Assembly: GCA_036231565.1 (NCBI GenBank)
Contig: JAZAHA010000049.1
Location: forward strand, 124,001 to 188,000
Length of the DNA: 64,000 bases
Origin: Maricaulis sp036231565
Lineage (GTDB): Bacteria; Pseudomonadota; Alphaproteobacteria; Caulobacterales; Maricaulaceae
Direction: 5' to 3'
The first letter of the stretch is position 1. Each line of letters opens with the position of its first letter. Shown here piece after piece: positions 1-8,212 of this stretch. The notes under the pieces were generated by a model. It made no database searches and had not been told where the DNA came from. It was given only the letters and a program-made list of their open reading frames with translations. The translations under genes and the position numbers were made by a program.

Positions 1-606
1 GGCGATCATATCGATCCCGTACCCTTCAGCCTGTCGGCCGGCCGCGAATTCAATGCGCGCGATGTCAGCTGGAAGCACGGTCCGGGCATGGGCTGGGTGA
101 CGCCGCGGCACAGCCGCCGGCGCAAGCCGCGCGGCGAGGAACAGGGCGCGGACAATAATCTGCTCGATGTCATCCTGCGTGTGCTGGGCGACCGCTGGGC
201 CTCGCTGATCCTGCGCTCCATCTTCACCGGCTTCCGCCGCTATGACGAAATCCAGAAGGATGCGGCGATCGCGACCAATATCCTGGCCGACCGGCTGCAA
301 TGGCTGATCGATATGGGGCTGATCCACAAGCGCGCCTATTCCGATGCGCCGCCGCGCTATGAATACCGGCTGACGGAAGCGGGGATCGACTACTACCCGG
401 TCCTGGTGATGCTGATGGTGTGGGGCGACCGCTGGTATCTGACACCGGAGGGGCCGCCGCTGCTGCTCTTCCATCGCGACAGCGGCGAACCGCTCAAGCC
501 GGTCATGGCCTGTTCGAACTGCCACAAGCCGCTCGATCCCACCGAAGTCGACTTCACCATTGAGCCTGTCGATGGTGGCGATCAGCAGGTGTTCTCCACC
601 CGCTGA
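1..606 (+). CDS. HxlR-type winged-helix transcriptional regulator, 5' end outside window
   Basis: The frame is open from the first base of the window, so the start is missing; 201 codons are visible before TGA. The central part (DVILRVLGDRWASLILRS, then a recognition-helix region ending in ILADRLQWLIDMGLI and a wing with PRYEYRLTEAG) is a typical HxlR DNA-binding domain. The upstream residues and the trailing Cys-x-x-Cys (CSNCHKPL) suggest a tandem two-domain HxlR protein of which only the second domain is complete. The ligand and targets cannot be deduced. It converges with the carotenoid oxygenase gene. Confidence 0.75.
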   Translation, partial: GDHIDPVPFSLSAGREFNARDVSWKHGPGMGWVTPRHSRRRKPRGEEQGADNNLLDVILRVLGDRWASLILRSIFTGFRRYDEIQKDAAIATNILADRLQWLIDMGLIHKRAYSDAPPRYEYRLTEAGIDYYPVLVMLMVWGDRWYLTPEGPPLLLFHRDSGEPLKPVMACSNCHKPLDPTEVDFTIEPVDGGDQQVFSTR

Positions 607-622
607 TCTCCCGGCTTTCCGG

Positions 623-2074
623 TCAGGATGCCGCGGCGATCTGGTCGCCCGGTGCCCAGGTGCCGTGGAAACCGGCCGGCACGCGCTGGGGCAGCTTCAC
701 ACGCGCCAGCGGCTTGCCGCCGAAATCGCGCGCATCGAGGATCAACGCCTCGGACCGGCCTGTCGCACTGTCGGTCAGGAAGGTGATGACATAGCCATCA
801 TCTTCCTCCGTCGCGCCGACCCGCGGCGCAAAGGCCGGCTCGGCGCCGTAAACACCGTCGGCAAAGCGGTGCTCGATACCGTTTCCGCTTTCCAGATTAT
901 ACTTCACCAGCCCGTCGAACACCTGGGTGTGCGTGTTGGGAATGGTGACGTGATAGGCGTATTTCGTCTTGTGACCCATGAAGTCGAGATTGACGACGGG
1001 GAATTCGGTGCGGCGGTCGTCGAGATGCTCGACGGTGGTCTGGCCGGTCTTCATGTCGAAGGTCCAGCGGTGCAGCTCGGCCTGCAGGGCGAGAACCGCG
1101 GCCATCGGCGCATAGGGGCCGAATTCCGGGTTGGGCGGCAGGCCGTTATCGACCATCTTGCAGGCGTGGAAGACGATCTTGTCGCCTTCCTCCCAGGCAT
1201 TGCAGCCGTGATAGATGTAGCAGGGTTCGGTCTCGAACCATTTGACGTCGCCGGTGCCGTCGCGGCGCACGACGCCGAAACGGGCGGGCTGGTTCTTCGG
1301 CTGATGGATCTGCCACATGCCGTTGCGCAGGCCGGCCTCGGTGAACACGACCGGCAGATCCATCAGGATCATGTAGTTCTTGGTGATCATCATGTCGTGG
1401 GGCAGGCGCGGGCCGGGCAGTTCGACCTCACGGAACCATTTCAGCTCATTGTCTGCCGAGACAACGCCGGCCGACATGACCGGATTGTAGAGATCATAGT
1501 CGAAGAACAGGAATTCGCCGGTCCGGGCATCGACCTTGGAATGCGCCGAGACATTCTTGGGGAGGCGGCCTGCGAAGGTTTCGGTCCTGATGGTCTCCAG
1601 GGTTCGTGGATCCATGCGCACCGGCTGGCCCGAGACATACCAGAGCGCCATCGCCGTGCCGTTGTGGATGAGGATGTCGGTGTTCGCCGTGTCCTTGTAG
1701 GTGGTCAGCGCGCTGCGTTCGCGGCGGATCGGCTCCAGAATGCCGCCGGCGTCCAGCGTGCCGGCCCGCTCGGTCTCGTGATCGCGCGTGCGGACATAGC
1801 GGTTGCGGTATTCCGCCTTGCCGTTCTCGAAGAAGATGCCATGCACCATGCCGTCGCCGTCGAACCAGTGGTGCATACCCTCCGGCGCATTCAGCGGGTT
1901 CGGTCCGTTGCGCAGATAGGCGCCGTAGAGGTCGCGCGGGATTTCGCCCTCGACTTCAAGGTCCAGCGCCGTCACCTCCTTGCGGACGGGGGCATAGATG
2001 CCCTTGAGATAAGGGTTGAACCGGTTGAGTTCGGTCAGCTCGTCGCGCTCGAATTCGGTCTGGATCATGGTCAT
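623..2074 (-). CDS. Carotenoid oxygenase family protein (RPE65/CCD-like)
   Basis: A 483-residue protein of the non-haem Fe(II) carotenoid/stilbene cleavage dioxygenase family. The four iron-binding histidines can be placed: H178 (AHSKVD), H226 (PHDMMI), H289 (IYHGCNAW) and H470 (GFHGTW). Length is normal for the family. I chose the ATG at 2074 because GGGAGGAG lies 8 nt upstream; a longer frame would run into the upstream gene. It follows the flavin oxidoreductase gene by 17 nt on the same strand, so the two probably form an operon. The family cleaves a conjugated double bond of carotenoids, apocarotenoids or stilbenoids; which substrate applies here is not visible. Confidence 0.9.
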   Translation of the reverse strand: MTMIQTEFERDELTELNRFNPYLKGIYAPVRKEVTALDLEVEGEIPRDLYGAYLRNGPNPLNAPEGMHHWFDGDGMVHGIFFENGKAEYRNRYVRTRDHETERAGTLDAGGILEPIRRERSALTTYKDTANTDILIHNGTAMALWYVSGQPVRMDPRTLETIRTETFAGRLPKNVSAHSKVDARTGEFLFFDYDLYNPVMSAGVVSADNELKWFREVELPGPRLPHDMMITKNYMILMDLPVVFTEAGLRNGMWQIHQPKNQPARFGVVRRDGTGDVKWFETEPCYIYHGCNAWEEGDKIVFHACKMVDNGLPPNPEFGPYAPMAAVLALQAELHRWTFDMKTGQTTVEHLDDRRTEFPVVNLDFMGHKTKYAYHVTIPNTHTQVFDGLVKYNLESGNGIEHRFADGVYGAEPAFAPRVGATEEDDGYVITFLTDSATGRSEALILDARDFGGKPLARVKLPQRVPAGFHGTWAPGDQIAAAS

Positions 2075-2091
2075 GGGGTGTCTCCTCCCGG

Positions 2092-3060
2092 TCAGCCTGC
2101 CAGGGCCGCCGTTGTCGTCCTGGTGTTCGTGTCGTGAACCGGTGTGGCGCAAGCGCTGGCGTATTCCGCGGCGAGTTCGTCCACGATCTCTGCGACCGGC
2201 TGGGTGCGCTTGACCGAACCGACGCCGTGACCGGCCGACCAGACATCGCGCCAGGCTTTCACCTGGTTTTCGCTGTCGGCGAAGTCCGGGCCGCTGCCGC
2301 GTGAACCGTCTGCACCGATGCCCATCTTTTCCAGGCTGGCGCGCAGATAGTGCGCCGGTGCGCCGGTCAGCTTGTCGGACAGGACAAGGTCCTCGAACTC
2401 GGCCGCGATCAGCATGTCGCGGTACTCGGCGTCCGCCAGGCTCTCCTCGGCTGCGATGAAACGGGTGCCCATATAGGCGAAATCGGCGCCGAGGACTTCG
2501 GCAGCGCGCACCGCTCGGCCATTGCTGATGGCACCGCCCAGCATGATCGGGCCGTCGAAGAATTCGCGCACGGCAGTCCCGAAGGCAAAGCTGGACATGG
2601 CGCCGGTGTGTCCGCCGGCGCCCGCCGCGACGAGAACAAGACCGTCGGCGCCCTGCTCGATCGCCTTGCGGGCGAATTTGACATTGTTGACGTCGGCAAA
2701 GACCAGACCGTTATAGTCGTGGACCGCGTCCACCACCCGGCCCGGCCCGCCCAGTGCGGTGATCACCACATCGGGCCGGTACTGCTTCACCAGGTCCAGC
2801 TCGGCATCGAAGCGGCCATAGGTCGAATGCGTCACCATGTTCGCGGCGAAGGGCGCGCGCGCATTGTCGGCATGGGTCGCGGCCAGCCATTCTTCCAGCA
2901 CATCGATGGTGCGTGCGTTGGGGAAGGGGAAAGAGGCCATCAGCCCGGCGGCCCGCGTGGCGGCCACCAGCTGCGGCCCCGATACCAGGAACATGGGTGC
3001 GGCGACGGCCGGAAGGCGCATGCGGGCTTTCAGGCGGGCGGCGATCTCGGACTGGGGCAA
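2092..3060 (-). CDS. NAD(P)H-dependent flavin oxidoreductase / nitronate monooxygenase-like
   Basis: A 322-residue TIM-barrel FMN enzyme of the nitronate monooxygenase / 2-nitropropane dioxygenase-like family. Recognisable are the N-terminal VAAPMFLVSGPQL, the glycine-rich AAGAGGHTG and the FMN phosphate site GGAISNGRAV followed by GADFAYMGTRF. The start is TTG: the frame begins TTG-CCC-CAG with GGAGAG six bases upstream, and the next ATG (residue 15) would cut into the conserved first strand. It is first in a two-gene unit with the carotenoid oxygenase. Family members oxidise nitronates or act as enoyl reductases, so the substrate is uncertain. Confidence 0.85.
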   Translation of the reverse strand: MPQSEIAARLKARMRLPAVAAPMFLVSGPQLVAATRAAGLMASFPFPNARTIDVLEEWLAATHADNARAPFAANMVTHSTYGRFDAELDLVKQYRPDVVITALGGPGRVVDAVHDYNGLVFADVNNVKFARKAIEQGADGLVLVAAGAGGHTGAMSSFAFGTAVREFFDGPIMLGGAISNGRAVRAAEVLGADFAYMGTRFIAAEESLADAEYRDMLIAAEFEDLVLSDKLTGAPAHYLRASLEKMGIGADGSRGSGPDFADSENQVKAWRDVWSAGHGVGSVKRTQPVAEIVDELAAEYASACATPVHDTNTRTTTAALAG

Positions 3061-3203
3061 GCGGGCTCTCCAACTAAACTTTCATAACCATACTCGCTGA
3101 TGATCTGCAGGACAAGCGCTTCTGCCGGCGCCGGTCAAAATCCGTATTCGCACAGGAAATTCCGGGCTAGGCTTCCCGCTCCGAGGCTTGGAGGGAGGGC
3201 CGT

Positions 3204-4151
3204 ATGAGCGTCGACAAGCAGATATTCTCCGGCTGCATGCCAGCCCTGATGACACCGTGCAGTGCGGACGGGATTCCCGATTGGGATGCGCTTGTCGAAA
3301 CGGGCCGCGGCCTGGTGGCGGCCGGTATGGATGCTGTCGTCTATTGCGGCTCGATGGGGGACTGGCCGCTGCTGACCGACGAACAGCGCTGCGAAGGCGT
3401 GGCGCGCCTTTGCGCGGCAGGCTTGCCCGTTGTCGTCGGCACCGGCGCACAGAACACCCGGCGCGCCGTCGCGATCACACGACATGCGGTCGAAGCCGGG
3501 GCTGCCGGCTTGATGGTCATCCCCCGCGTCTTGTCGCGCGGCAGTGCGCCCGCGGCCCAGCGCGCGCATTTTTCGGCCATCCTTGAGGCGGCCGATGGCC
3601 TGCCGGCGGTGATCTATAACAGTCCCTATTACGGCTTCGAGACGCGGGCCGATCTCTTCTTCGAGCTGCACGGCCGCTATCCCAATCTCGTCGGTTTCAA
3701 GGAATTCGGCGGTGCCGACGCCCTGAGCTATGCCGCGGAAACCATCACCTCCGGCAATGACGCGCTGACCCTGATGGTGGGCGTCGATACCCAGGTCTTC
3801 CACGGCTATGTCAATTGCGGTGCGACGGGTGCCATCACCGGCGTCGGCAATGCCCTGCCGGTAGAGGTCCTGCGCCTGGTCGAGCTTTGCCGCCACGCCG
3901 CCGGCGGCGATCCGGACAGCCGGCGTCTGGCCCGGGAATTGTCGGAGGCGCTCGATGTGCTGGCGCGGTTCGACGAGGGGCCGGATCTCGTTCTCTTCTA
4001 CAAGCGGCTGATGGTTCTCGAAGGGCACGCGGCCTACAAGCATCAGCTTTATCCGCACGACAGGCTGAGTCCGTCCCAGACGGCCTTCATCGACAATGCC
4101 TGGCGGCAGTTCCGCGCCTGGTGGGCCGGCTGGCCCGGCGCGGCGTCCTGA
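3204..4151 (+). CDS. DHDPS/NAL-family lyase, probable 1-pyrroline-4-hydroxy-2-carboxylate deaminase
   Basis: A 315-residue class I aldolase-fold protein of the dihydrodipicolinate synthase / N-acetylneuraminate lyase family. Schiff-base Lys166 lies in LVGFKEFGG and catalytic Tyr138 in VIYNSPYYG. The start has GGAGGGAGG upstream. The next gene, 12 nt downstream, is a 4-hydroxyproline epimerase; members of this lyase family paired with such an epimerase deaminate 1-pyrroline-4-hydroxy-2-carboxylate to 2-oxoglutarate semialdehyde (LhpC type). The function is therefore inferred from context. A housekeeping DapA is less likely because no lysine-pathway gene is near. Confidence 0.75.
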   Translation: MSVDKQIFSGCMPALMTPCSADGIPDWDALVETGRGLVAAGMDAVVYCGSMGDWPLLTDEQRCEGVARLCAAGLPVVVGTGAQNTRRAVAITRHAVEAGAAGLMVIPRVLSRGSAPAAQRAHFSAILEAADGLPAVIYNSPYYGFETRADLFFELHGRYPNLVGFKEFGGADALSYAAETITSGNDALTLMVGVDTQVFHGYVNCGATGAITGVGNALPVEVLRLVELCRHAAGGDPDSRRLARELSEALDVLARFDEGPDLVLFYKRLMVLEGHAAYKHQLYPHDRLSPSQTAFIDNAWRQFRAWWAGWPGAAS

Positions 4152-4162
4152 GAACCGACGCG

Positions 4163-5095
4163 ATGCGGGTCATCGATTCCCATACGGGTGGCCAGCCGAC
4201 GCGGGTGATCGTCGAGGGCGGTCCGGATCTGGGCAGCGGGCCGCTGCCGGATCGGCTGGAGCGCTTCCGGACCCGCTTCGATCACTGCCGCACGATGGCT
4301 GTGCTGGAGCCGCGCTGTTCGGATGCCATGGTCGGCGCGCTGCTGTGTGAGCCTCATGAGCCCGGCTGCACGGCGGGCGTCATCTTCTTCAACACGTCCG
4401 GCTATCTGGGCATGTGCGGCCATGGCACGATCGGGCTGGCGGCGACGCTGGCCTGGATGGGGCGCATGGCGCCCGGTCTTCACCGGATAGACACGCCGGT
4501 CGGCGTGATCGAGCTCGAGCTGATCGATCCCAACACCGTGCGGTTCGAGAATGTCGAGAGCCGGTGCATGACCGTAGATGTCGAACTGGACGTGCCGGGC
4601 CTGGGCCGGGTGCGCGGCGATATCGCCTGGGGTGGCAACTGGTTCTTCCTCACCGAAGACGCCCCGCTGCCGCTGGTGCCTACCAACATCCCGCAACTGA
4701 CCCGCGCGGCGTGGGCGGTCCGCCAGGCGCTGGCGGCCAACGGGATGACAGGCCTCGGCGGCGCCGAGATCGACCATATCGAATTCTTCTCGCAGGCCGA
4801 CGCCGGGCCCGGTGCTGACAGCCGCAACTTCGTTCTCTGTCCGGGCGGTGCCTATGACCGCTCGCCCTGCGGTACGGGTACGAGCGCCAAACTGGCCTGC
4901 CTGGCGCGCCGCAATCGCCTCGCACCGGGCAAGATCTGGGTCCAGGAGAGCATCATCGGCAGCCGGTTCTCGGGCCATTACCGTCCGGCCCCGGCCGGCG
5001 GGATCATCCCGGTCGTCACCGGAACGGCCCATGTGTTCGCTGATACACGGCTGATCGACGATGCCACAGACCCTTTCCGGCTGGGCATTCCCTGA
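4163..5095 (+). CDS. 4-hydroxyproline 2-epimerase (proline racemase family)
   Basis: A 310-residue proline-racemase-family enzyme that interconverts trans-4-hydroxy-L-proline and cis-4-hydroxy-D-proline. Both catalytic cysteines are present: C85 in MCGHGTIG and C236 in SPCGTGTSAK. This favours a racemase/epimerase over the related 3-hydroxyproline dehydratases, which carry Thr or Ser at one site. The ATG follows the upstream lyase by 11 nt, so the two are an operon. The D-hydroxyproline dehydrogenase and the semialdehyde dehydrogenase needed to finish the route are not in this window. Confidence 0.85.
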   Translation: MRVIDSHTGGQPTRVIVEGGPDLGSGPLPDRLERFRTRFDHCRTMAVLEPRCSDAMVGALLCEPHEPGCTAGVIFFNTSGYLGMCGHGTIGLAATLAWMGRMAPGLHRIDTPVGVIELELIDPNTVRFENVESRCMTVDVELDVPGLGRVRGDIAWGGNWFFLTEDAPLPLVPTNIPQLTRAAWAVRQALAANGMTGLGGAEIDHIEFFSQADAGPGADSRNFVLCPGGAYDRSPCGTGTSAKLACLARRNRLAPGKIWVQESIIGSRFSGHYRPAPAGGIIPVVTGTAHVFADTRLIDDATDPFRLGIP

Positions 5096-5195
5096 TGACG
5101 GCGCGGACGAATGGTTGCGGAAGCAGGGCGTCCGGGGCTAGACAACCGTGCCGCCGGAACTGGTCGCGGCCGTCAATGCAAGCGGGAGACGTGTG

Positions 5196-6062
5196 GTGAA
5201 AGGTATTGTGCTGGCCGGGGGCTCGGGGACCCGCCTGTATCCGGTGACCCGGGGCGTGTCGAAACAACTCCTGCCGGTCTATGACAAACCGCTGATCTAC
5301 TATCCGATCAGTGCGTTGATGCTGGCGGGTATCCGCGACATCCTGATCATTACGACACCGGAAGACCAATCTTCCTTCCAGCGGCTGCTGGGCGACGGTG
5401 CCGACCTCGGTGTGAATTTTTCCTATGCGGTGCAGCCGCGTCCGGAAGGCCTGGCCCAGGCTTTCATTATCGGTCAGGACTTCATCGGCGGCGAGCCGTG
5501 TGCGCTGGTCCTGGGCGACAATATCTTCTTCGGCCATGGCCTGCAGGGGCTGCTGAAGGACGCGTCCCGCCTGACGCGCGGCGCCGAGGTCTTCACTTAC
5601 CAGGTCGCCGATCCGGAGCGCTATGGCGTGGCTGAGTTCGACGACAGCCAGGCCATCATCTCGATCGAGGAAAAGCCGCTGACGCCGAAGTCCAACTTCG
5701 CCGTGACGGGGCTCTATTTCTACGACAACACGGTCTGCGACCGGGCGCGCGAGGTCCGGCCGTCGGCACGCGGTGAGCTGGAAATCACCACGCTCAACGA
5801 GATGTACATGCGCGACGGCCTGCTGAAGGGGCACATCATGGGGCGCGGTTACGCCTGGCTTGATACCGGAACGCACCAGTCCCTGCTGGCGGCGGCCCAG
5901 TTCGTCGAAACGATCGAGTCCCGGCAGGGCCTGAAGGTGGCCTGTCTGGAAGAGATCGCCTGGCGCCAGGGCTTCATCGATGACGAGCAGGTGCTGCGTC
6001 TTGCGCAGCCGTTGCTGAAGACGGAATACGGCGCCTATCTGCAGCGGCTGGTCGGCGGCTAG
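5196..6062 (+). CDS. rmlA: Glucose-1-phosphate thymidylyltransferase
   Basis: A 288-residue nucleotidyltransferase making dTDP-glucose from dTTP and glucose-1-phosphate, the first step to dTDP-L-rhamnose and other dTDP-sugars. The N-terminus carries GIVLAGGSGTRLYPVT and the body DKPLIYYPI, LVLGDNIF and ISIEEKP, all classical RmlA motifs. I place the start at GTG 5196, with GGGAG about 7 nt upstream; GTG 5193 and an upstream GTG at 5148 are alternatives. The rmlB, rmlC and rmlD genes are not adjacent. Its 3' end overlaps the convergent Rrf2 regulator gene by 4 nt. Confidence 0.9.
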   Translation: MKGIVLAGGSGTRLYPVTRGVSKQLLPVYDKPLIYYPISALMLAGIRDILIITTPEDQSSFQRLLGDGADLGVNFSYAVQPRPEGLAQAFIIGQDFIGGEPCALVLGDNIFFGHGLQGLLKDASRLTRGAEVFTYQVADPERYGVAEFDDSQAIISIEEKPLTPKSNFAVTGLYFYDNTVCDRAREVRPSARGELEITTLNEMYMRDGLLKGHIMGRGYAWLDTGTHQSLLAAAQFVETIESRQGLKVACLEEIAWRQGFIDDEQVLRLAQPLLKTEYGAYLQRLVGG

Positions 6063-6505
6063 CCGCCGTCCGCATCGAGTGCGAGCCGCTGTGTGAGCTC
6101 GCCGCGATTGCCGGCAATATCGGCGATGGTCACCCCGTCGAGCACCTCCAGAAAGGCGTCGAGTGCCTTGCGCCAGGTCTTCGACAGCCGGCACACGCCG
6201 ATCAGCGGGCATGTGTTGGAGTCGTCATTGAAGCACTCGGCCAGTTCCAGGGGGGCTTCGGTCAGCCGGACCACTTCGCCGACGGTGATCGTGTCGGCAG
6301 GCCGGGCCAGGCGAACCCCGCCGCTGCGGCCCCGGATCGTTTCCAGATAGCCCTCGCGGCCCAGCAGGTTGGCGATTTTTACCATGTGATGGACCGAGAC
6401 CTGGTGGATCATCGCGATGTCCGTCACCCGGCTGATGCGCTCGCCGCGCAATGCCGTGTACTGCAACATCCGCAAGGCATAATTGGTGAAACTGGTGAGC
6501 CGCAT
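6059..6505 (-). CDS. Rrf2-family transcriptional regulator, NsrR-like
   Basis: A 148-residue Rrf2 protein with an N-terminal winged helix (MRLTSFTNYALRML; recognition region VSVHHMVKIANLL) and three cysteines C91, C99 and C105 in the cluster region (ECFNDDSNTCPLIGVC). That is the arrangement of NsrR-type regulators, which carry an Fe-S cluster sensitive to nitric oxide. It lies 48 nt downstream of cydC on the same strand, in a cytochrome bd locus. Cytochrome bd is NO-tolerant, so control of cyd by this protein is a reasonable inference, supported by similar sites before its own gene and before cydA. Confidence 0.85.
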   Translation of the reverse strand: MRLTSFTNYALRMLQYTALRGERISRVTDIAMIHQVSVHHMVKIANLLGREGYLETIRGRSGGVRLARPADTITVGEVVRLTEAPLELAECFNDDSNTCPLIGVCRLSKTWRKALDAFLEVLDGVTIADIAGNRGELTQRLALDADGG

Positions 6506-6528
6506 AACCTGCCCTTGAAATACCGGTA
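6506..6528 (-). promoter_or_regulatory. Candidate NsrR-like operator next to the rrf2 start
   Basis: On the minus strand the 23 bases directly before the ATG match the cydA-upstream site (9921-9943) at 17 of 23 positions by eye, including the shared core GTATTTCA. The segment also contains the ribosome binding region (AAGGGCAGG), so part of the likeness could be translational. If it is real, the regulator represses itself. Confidence 0.4.
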
Positions 6529-6553
6529 AAAACCATACCGCAATTCGCGGGCG

Positions 6554-8212
6554 TCAGCTACTCGTGTGACGCTTCGGTGACGGCGCCAGCGGGACTTGCC
6601 GATAGTTCAGGCCCGGCCATAGCTCCGCGCCGGGGATATGGGTCGCCAGCACGATTGCGGCACCATGGCTGCGCGCCCAGGCGCCGAGATTTGCCGCCAG
6701 CGCTTCGCGTGCCGGCGCATCCAGGCCGGCGAAGGGCTCGTCCAGCAAGACAAGGTCCGGACCGCGCAGAATGGCCCGGGCGATGGCCAGGCGCCGTAAC
6801 TCGCCGCCGGACAGATTGCTGCCGCCCTCGTCGAGCGGCTGATACAGCCCGTCCGGCGAGCGCGTCACCACCGGCATGAAGAGCGCCGTCCGGCAGGCGT
6901 CCAGCAGGCGCGCATCGTCGGCATCCGGCTGGGCCAGCCGCAGCGCGTCCGCGATCGTGCCGCGCATCGTGTCGGGCAGTTGCGGGGCAAGCCCCGTGTG
7001 CTGACGGACCGCCGCGGACCGCACCTTTCCGGCCTCGAGCCCGGCATAATCCAGCCTTCCGCTCAGGGCCGGGCGGAGGCGGGCGATGGTTTCCAGAAGC
7101 GTGGTCTTGCCGCAGCCCGACGGGCCGGTGATCTCGGTAACGCTGTCGGCTGCCAGATCGAGATCCGGCACCTCGCACAGCGGCGCCTCCGCAGAAAAGC
7201 CGATCCGCAGTCGGCAGGTCTGTACCGGCAGGATCGTGCCGGGTGCCGGTGCGGGCTCGGCCGGCTCGGCAATCGCCGGCTGCGCCGCAATGCGCGTATT
7301 CAGCCGCGACAGGGCCAGCTCGGTTGCCGGATAGGCGGTCAGCGCGCCCAGCGCGATGGCCAGGCTCTGGTGCGCCGCGAGGACCGACAGCGCCGTGCCG
7401 GCGAGAAGCGGCACTGTGGCGCCGCTGCCCAGCATGACAGCAAGTGTCGCCGACAGGCCTCCAAGGATGGCGATGAAGGCGCCGGCCAGCCGTGAGCGCC
7501 GGCCGGCGGCGAGCGTCTGTCCGGCCGTTTCAGCGGACAGGGATCCGAGGGCCCCGGCCGCATCGCCGAACCGGCCCAGCGCCTCCAGCTCGACCCGGTT
7601 GTCCACCAGGCTGGCGGCCTCGCGGCGGTAGCGGTCGTTCAGTGTCTGCAGCCGGGCATCGATCCGGCGCTGCTCGGCGATGCCGAACCGGCCTGTTGCG
7701 AGCGCGAGCGCCAGTCCGCCAGAGACAATCGCGAGCGGAGCCCAGCCGGCAAGGGCTGCGAAGACCAACGCAATCAGGGCTGCCGCGGCGGCACTCGCGG
7801 CGGGCAGCCACAGGCGGAGCAGGGCGCCCTCGGCGAGACGCACATCATCCAGGAAAACGGCCAGACTGTCAGAGGCGGGTCTGGCAAGACCGGCGCGTGC
7901 GCGCGCCTCGGCCTCGAACAGGTGGCGACGCAGCCGCGCCGACAGGCGCAGCGTGGCATCGTGCCCGACCAGCTGCTCACCATAGCGCGCCAGAATGCGT
8001 CCCATCGCGGTGCCGCGCACCGTGGCGCTGGGATAGAGATGGTTGAAGGCGTAGGCACTGCCCGCTGCGCCGGCGATAGCGCTGGCCGTCAGGAACCAGC
8101 CCGATACGCCCAGCAGCAGCGCTGCCATCGCGCCGCCGGCGGTCGCCAGCAGGAAGGCCAGAGCGATCCGGCCGCGGAAGGGACGGCCGAGCCGGGTCCA
8201 CAGCGCGATCAT
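6554..8212 (-). CDS. cydC: Heterodimeric ABC exporter subunit CydC
   Basis: A 552-residue half-transporter, with an N-terminal six-helix membrane domain (about 1-310) and a C-terminal ATPase. Walker A is GPSGCGKTT, the signature NLSGGELRRLAIARA and Walker B DLVLLDEPFAG. The conserved CydC segments GVSGWFLTASAIAG and LARYGEQLVGHDATLR are present. With CydD it exports thiols (cysteine/glutathione) or handles haem, which cytochrome bd assembly requires. The start overlaps the cydD stop by 4 nt. The rrf2 regulator gene follows. Confidence 0.92.
   Translation of the reverse strand: MIALWTRLGRPFRGRIALAFLLATAGGAMAALLLGVSGWFLTASAIAGAAGSAYAFNHLYPSATVRGTAMGRILARYGEQLVGHDATLRLSARLRRHLFEAEARARAGLARPASDSLAVFLDDVRLAEGALLRLWLPAASAAAAALIALVFAALAGWAPLAIVSGGLALALATGRFGIAEQRRIDARLQTLNDRYRREAASLVDNRVELEALGRFGDAAGALGSLSAETAGQTLAAGRRSRLAGAFIAILGGLSATLAVMLGSGATVPLLAGTALSVLAAHQSLAIALGALTAYPATELALSRLNTRIAAQPAIAEPAEPAPAPGTILPVQTCRLRIGFSAEAPLCEVPDLDLAADSVTEITGPSGCGKTTLLETIARLRPALSGRLDYAGLEAGKVRSAAVRQHTGLAPQLPDTMRGTIADALRLAQPDADDARLLDACRTALFMPVVTRSPDGLYQPLDEGGSNLSGGELRRLAIARAILRGPDLVLLDEPFAGLDAPAREALAANLGAWARSHGAAIVLATHIPGAELWPGLNYRQVPLAPSPKRHTSS

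Noticed and set aside
560..2137. A 525-codon open frame on the plus strand opposite the carotenoid oxygenase
   Set aside because: It is an antisense frame kept open by high G+C; the minus-strand protein has all family residues and a ribosome site.
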